From a bacterium (GTDB lineage: Bacteria > Acidobacteriota > Blastocatellia > Pyrinomonadales > Pyrinomonadaceae), in contig JAQSDP010000037.1 in the NCBI GenBank assembly GCA_029945985.1, positions 1-8,330 of the forward strand: DNA of 8,330 nucleotides. The letters run 5' to 3'. A program made the position numbers and the translations under genes. Each line of letters begins with the position of its first letter. Within the stretch, counting starts at the first letter, position 1. The notes beneath the pieces are model-generated. The model saw only the letters and a program-made list of their open reading frames with translations, did not search any database and was not told where the DNA came from. This document shows positions 6,694 to 8,330 of the stretch, in pieces.

Positions 6694-6912
6694 CTACTTG
6701 TGCCGATATGTAATGCGGCCTTTCGAGAGATCGTAGGGAGAAAGTTCGAGGTCTACGCGGTCGCCGGTCAGGATTCGGATGCGGTTTCGCCGCATGCGTC
6801 CGGAGATAGTAGCGAGCACAATGTGATCCGTATCGCTGATCTGTACTTTGAAAAATGCGTTTGGCTGCTTGTCGATCACGACTCCGGCCATTTCTATCAG
6901 GTCTTCTTTCAT
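6694..6912 (-). CDS. infA: translation initiation factor IF-1
   Basis: From the ATG at 6912 this is a 72-residue protein, the standard IF-1 length. The S1/OB-fold sequence follows E. coli IF-1 closely: MKEDLIEMAGVV at the start, ISGRMRRNRIRILTGD (about 36-51) and SPYDLSKGRITYR (about 58-70). IF-1 binds the ribosomal A site with IF-2 and IF-3 during initiation. An upstream in-frame ATG at 6939 would add nine residues that the family lacks, so it is not used. The gene is not beside rpmJ, rpsM or secY, where infA often lies, so it may be a second copy or a relocated one. It is convergent with the AtuA-family gene, 25 bases away, with no clear terminator between. Confidence 0.95.
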   Translation of the reverse strand: MKEDLIEMAGVVIDKQPNAFFKVQISDTDHIVLATISGRMRRNRIRILTGDRVDLELSPYDLSKGRITYRHK

Positions 6913-6928
6913 CGTTACTAGTTTTACA

Positions 6929-6957
6929 CCTAATCGCAAGTTTGTCCAAGTCTACGC
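6929..6957 (-). promoter_or_regulatory. weak candidate promoter of infA
   Basis: On the minus strand TTGGAC (about 6949-6944) is followed after 17 bases by TAAAAC (about 6926-6921), each only partly matching consensus. It lies in the 80-base gap after the hydratase gene and would let infA be transcribed on its own. Coordinates are approximate and the support is modest. Confidence 0.25.
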
Positions 6958-6985
6958 GTCTCTTGGAGCTCAAGTAGTGTACTTG
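6946..6985. repeat. two short inverted repeats between the hydratase gene and infA
   Basis: CCAAG (6946-6950) pairs with CTTGG (6962-6966) across 11 bases, and CAAGT (6971-6975) pairs with ACTTG (6981-6985) across 5 bases. Both lie in the leader region of infA. Neither has a T run, so they are not convincing terminators. They may be chance. Confidence 0.3.
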
Positions 6986-6992
6986 TGAACAG

Positions 6993-7751
6993 CTAAGATT
7001 TATCCAAAAATCTCGCGATTCCCTTCTGACAATCCTCAGTCATCCTTGCCTCGGCGTTTGCTTTTGCACCCAGAGAAATAGAGTTCTCAAAGCCGACATT
7101 GTCCATTTGATACAGCAGATGCTTGGTAAGTTGCACGGCCGAGGCACTGAGTTTCGTGTAAGCGGAAGCGTATTCGATAACAGCGGTATCAAAAGCCTCT
7201 TCCGGATAGATACGGTTGATGAGTCCGAGATGGTTGGCTTCCTGAGCCGTGAATTCAAACCCTCGCGTCAGAAGCTCGAACGCTCGCTTCTCTGACACGT
7301 TTCGGCGAAGGAACGCGGTTACGATCGCGGGCACGAATCCGATCTTTACCTCTGGGTATCCCAAGACAGCGGTTTGGGTTGATAGTACAATATCGCACGC
7401 CGTCGCCAGGCCGCAGCCTCCCGCAAGTGCCCTACCGTGAACAGCAGCGATGACAGGAACCTTCATCTTCCGGGGCATGGCGAAAAGATCCGCCAGGCTC
7501 TTTGCGTCGTCTAGATTCTGTTCGTACGACGCTCCCGCGATCTTCATTAACGCAGAAAGATCCGCTCCCGAACAGAAATCTTTGCCCGCTCCACGAATCA
7601 CCACCGCCCTCAAGGAGTCGTCCTTATCCGCCGTCGTCAACGCAGCTTTCACGTCGGCCACAAGTCCATCGTTGAGCGCATTCCGCTTGTCCGGACGATT
7701 AAGCGTCAGGATACGGATCGCTCCGACACTCTCAACAAGAAGTTCTGACAT
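6993..7751 (-). CDS. enoyl-CoA hydratase/isomerase (crotonase), 3-methylglutaconyl-CoA hydratase-like
   Basis: The 252-residue length is typical for the crotonase family. Residues 54-66 (GAGKDFCSGADLS) and 106-120 (GRALAGGCGLATACD) supply the two oxyanion-hole segments that bind the acyl-CoA thioester. GYPEVKIGFVPA (131-142) carries Glu134, matching the second catalytic glutamate (E164) of rat mitochondrial hydratase. The first (E144) is replaced by Gly114 in AGGCGLA. That change, together with the E-V-(K/R)-(I/L)-G-x-(V/L)-P-A pattern, is seen in LiuC/AtuE-type hydratases of leucine and acyclic terpene breakdown, so 3-methylglutaconyl-CoA hydration is the favoured reaction. A general short-chain enoyl-CoA hydratase is the alternative. 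There is no clear ribosome binding site before the ATG at 7751. The gene lies 104 bases downstream of the S41 peptidase gene and 80 upstream of infA, all on one strand. Confidence 0.87.
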   Translation of the reverse strand: MSELLVESVGAIRILTLNRPDKRNALNDGLVADVKAALTTADKDDSLRAVVIRGAGKDFCSGADLSALMKIAGASYEQNLDDAKSLADLFAMPRKMKVPVIAAVHGRALAGGCGLATACDIVLSTQTAVLGYPEVKIGFVPAIVTAFLRRNVSEKRAFELLTRGFEFTAQEANHLGLINRIYPEEAFDTAVIEYASAYTKLSASAVQLTKHLLYQMDNVGFENSISLGAKANAEARMTEDCQKGIARFLDKS

Positions 7752-7855
7752 AACGAAAGTCTACGGCTTTGCCAAGCTGGGGTACTACGGCCTAGGTCCC
7801 GAGGTCGCCATCACCGAATCTACCATCGTCCCAGCAAACTAGCCGCAGATCACCT
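7752..7855. other. 104-base gap between the peptidase and hydratase genes
   Basis: No hairpin with a T run, convincing promoter or small gene is seen. A TTGGCA with a 17-base spacer would place its -10 on top of the hydratase start codon, so it is not accepted. Read-through from the peptidase gene is possible. Confidence 0.4.
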
Positions 7856-8330
7856 TTACTGCTTCGTAAAGATCTGCCCTGCATTCTCGGGCGATAGCTT
7901 GAAGCCGAGTGTCTCGGCGGCGCGAGACAGCACCGGATCACGTCGGGTGGCAATATCTGAAGGCGAAGGCAGAATCGTTTCGTCGGGCGTAACACCTTTC
8001 TTTTCCAGCCTTTGGCCGTCGCGCATTGTGAGATCGGCTATGGTTATTTGGACGTAATACGGAGCCTCGGGATTTATGCCGAAACGGTGCAGGAATTGAG
8101 TTGCCTGCATTACCGCTCCAGCAGATCGATCCCCAAGTACCAATCCCCGCTTTTCGATCTGGGCTACTCGAGCAAAAATCTCCGCGGCAGAGGCCGTATC
8201 GCTATCGATCAGAAGCGCCAGTTTCCCACGAAAGATATTGTTTCCAGCCGATTTAATAACAAACTTCTCCTTCGTTTTCTGGCGCTTGATCTTCCCGACC
8301 AGCAGGTCCTGATCAAAAAACTTACCAGCA
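7856..8330 (-). CDS. S41-family serine peptidase, C-terminal part (start off the right edge)
   Basis: The last 157 residues are visible; the frame is open to the right edge. LALLIDSDTASAAEIFARV is the S41 active-site strand and helix, with the nucleophile being the serine in TASAAE. It is followed by RGLVLGDRSAGAVMQA, where tail-specific proteases such as E. coli Prc have GEPTFGKG with the catalytic lysine; here no lysine is present. The end carries the pattern common in S41 proteins, VQITIADLTMRDGQRLEKKGVTPDE, then DPVLSRAAETLG. The enzyme probably cleaves proteins outside the cytoplasm, but the N-terminus with any signal peptide or PDZ domain is outside the window. The different base position suggests a non-CtpA subgroup of S41. 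Confidence 0.82.
   Translation of the reverse strand, partial: AGKFFDQDLLVGKIKRQKTKEKFVIKSAGNNIFRGKLALLIDSDTASAAEIFARVAQIEKRGLVLGDRSAGAVMQATQFLHRFGINPEAPYYVQITIADLTMRDGQRLEKKGVTPDETILPSPSDIATRRDPVLSRAAETLGFKLSPENAGQIFTKQ

Noticed and set aside
6913..6939. Upstream ATG at 6939 as the infA start
   Set aside because: It adds nine residues not found in IF-1; the start at 6912 gives the standard length and N-terminus.
6464..6973. Minus-strand open frame of 169 codons across infA and the end of the AtuA-family gene
   Set aside because: Its sequence is Arg/Pro-rich without a recognisable domain, and it overlaps two well-supported genes in other frames.
7742..7781. TTGGCA-N17-TATGTC as a hydratase promoter
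   Set aside because: The -10 box would overlap the start codon, leaving transcription to begin inside the gene.
1..8330. CRISPR array, tRNA or rRNA gene, insertion sequence or attachment site
   Set aside because: No regularly spaced repeats, no tRNA-like cloverleaf, and no transposase or integrase motif were seen on either strand.

Overview
The window looks like a chromosomal segment of a Gram-negative environmental bacterium of moderate GC content. The best guess is Acidobacteriota, class Blastocatellia. This is inferred from the gene mix and the feel of the proteins (ImuA/ImuB, a DUF305 plus LVIVD-repeat pair, a short AtuA-family protein, a LiuC-like crotonase, an S41 peptidase); no marker in the window proves it. 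No rRNA, tRNA, transposase, integrase, CRISPR array or phage gene is visible, so this reads as ordinary chromosome and not as an island.

Layout. (1) Positions 1-1231, minus strand: the translesion-synthesis genes imuA and imuB overlap by 8 bases, and imuB runs off the left edge. Upstream of imuA is a well-formed promoter (TTGACC-N17-TATACT) with a 6-2-6 palindrome in its spacer, a good candidate for an SOS operator. (2) Positions 1390-3950, plus strand: a secreted DUF305 protein and a secreted LVIVD-repeat beta-propeller protein overlap by ATGA and form an operon. It ends in a strong hairpin terminator that can serve both strands. (3) Positions 4019-5179, minus strand: an exported protein with two NTF2-like halves is followed, stop codon against start codon, by a three-helix membrane protein. 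(4) Positions 5301-6668, plus strand: an AtuA-family protein. (5) Positions 6694-8330, minus strand: a C-terminal piece of an S41 peptidase, a 3-methylglutaconyl-CoA hydratase-like crotonase, and a stand-alone infA (IF-1).

How they work together. ImuA and ImuB are expected to assist a DnaE2-type polymerase after DNA damage. The DUF305/LVIVD pair probably acts outside the cytoplasmic membrane and may handle a metal, copper being the likeliest; this is inference. The AtuA protein and the LiuC-like hydratase belong to families used in acyclic terpene and leucine breakdown, but they are on opposite strands with infA between them, so a shared pathway is only suggested. No gene-free stretch exceeds 300 bases; the longest gap is the 158-base divergent region between imuA and the DUF305 gene.
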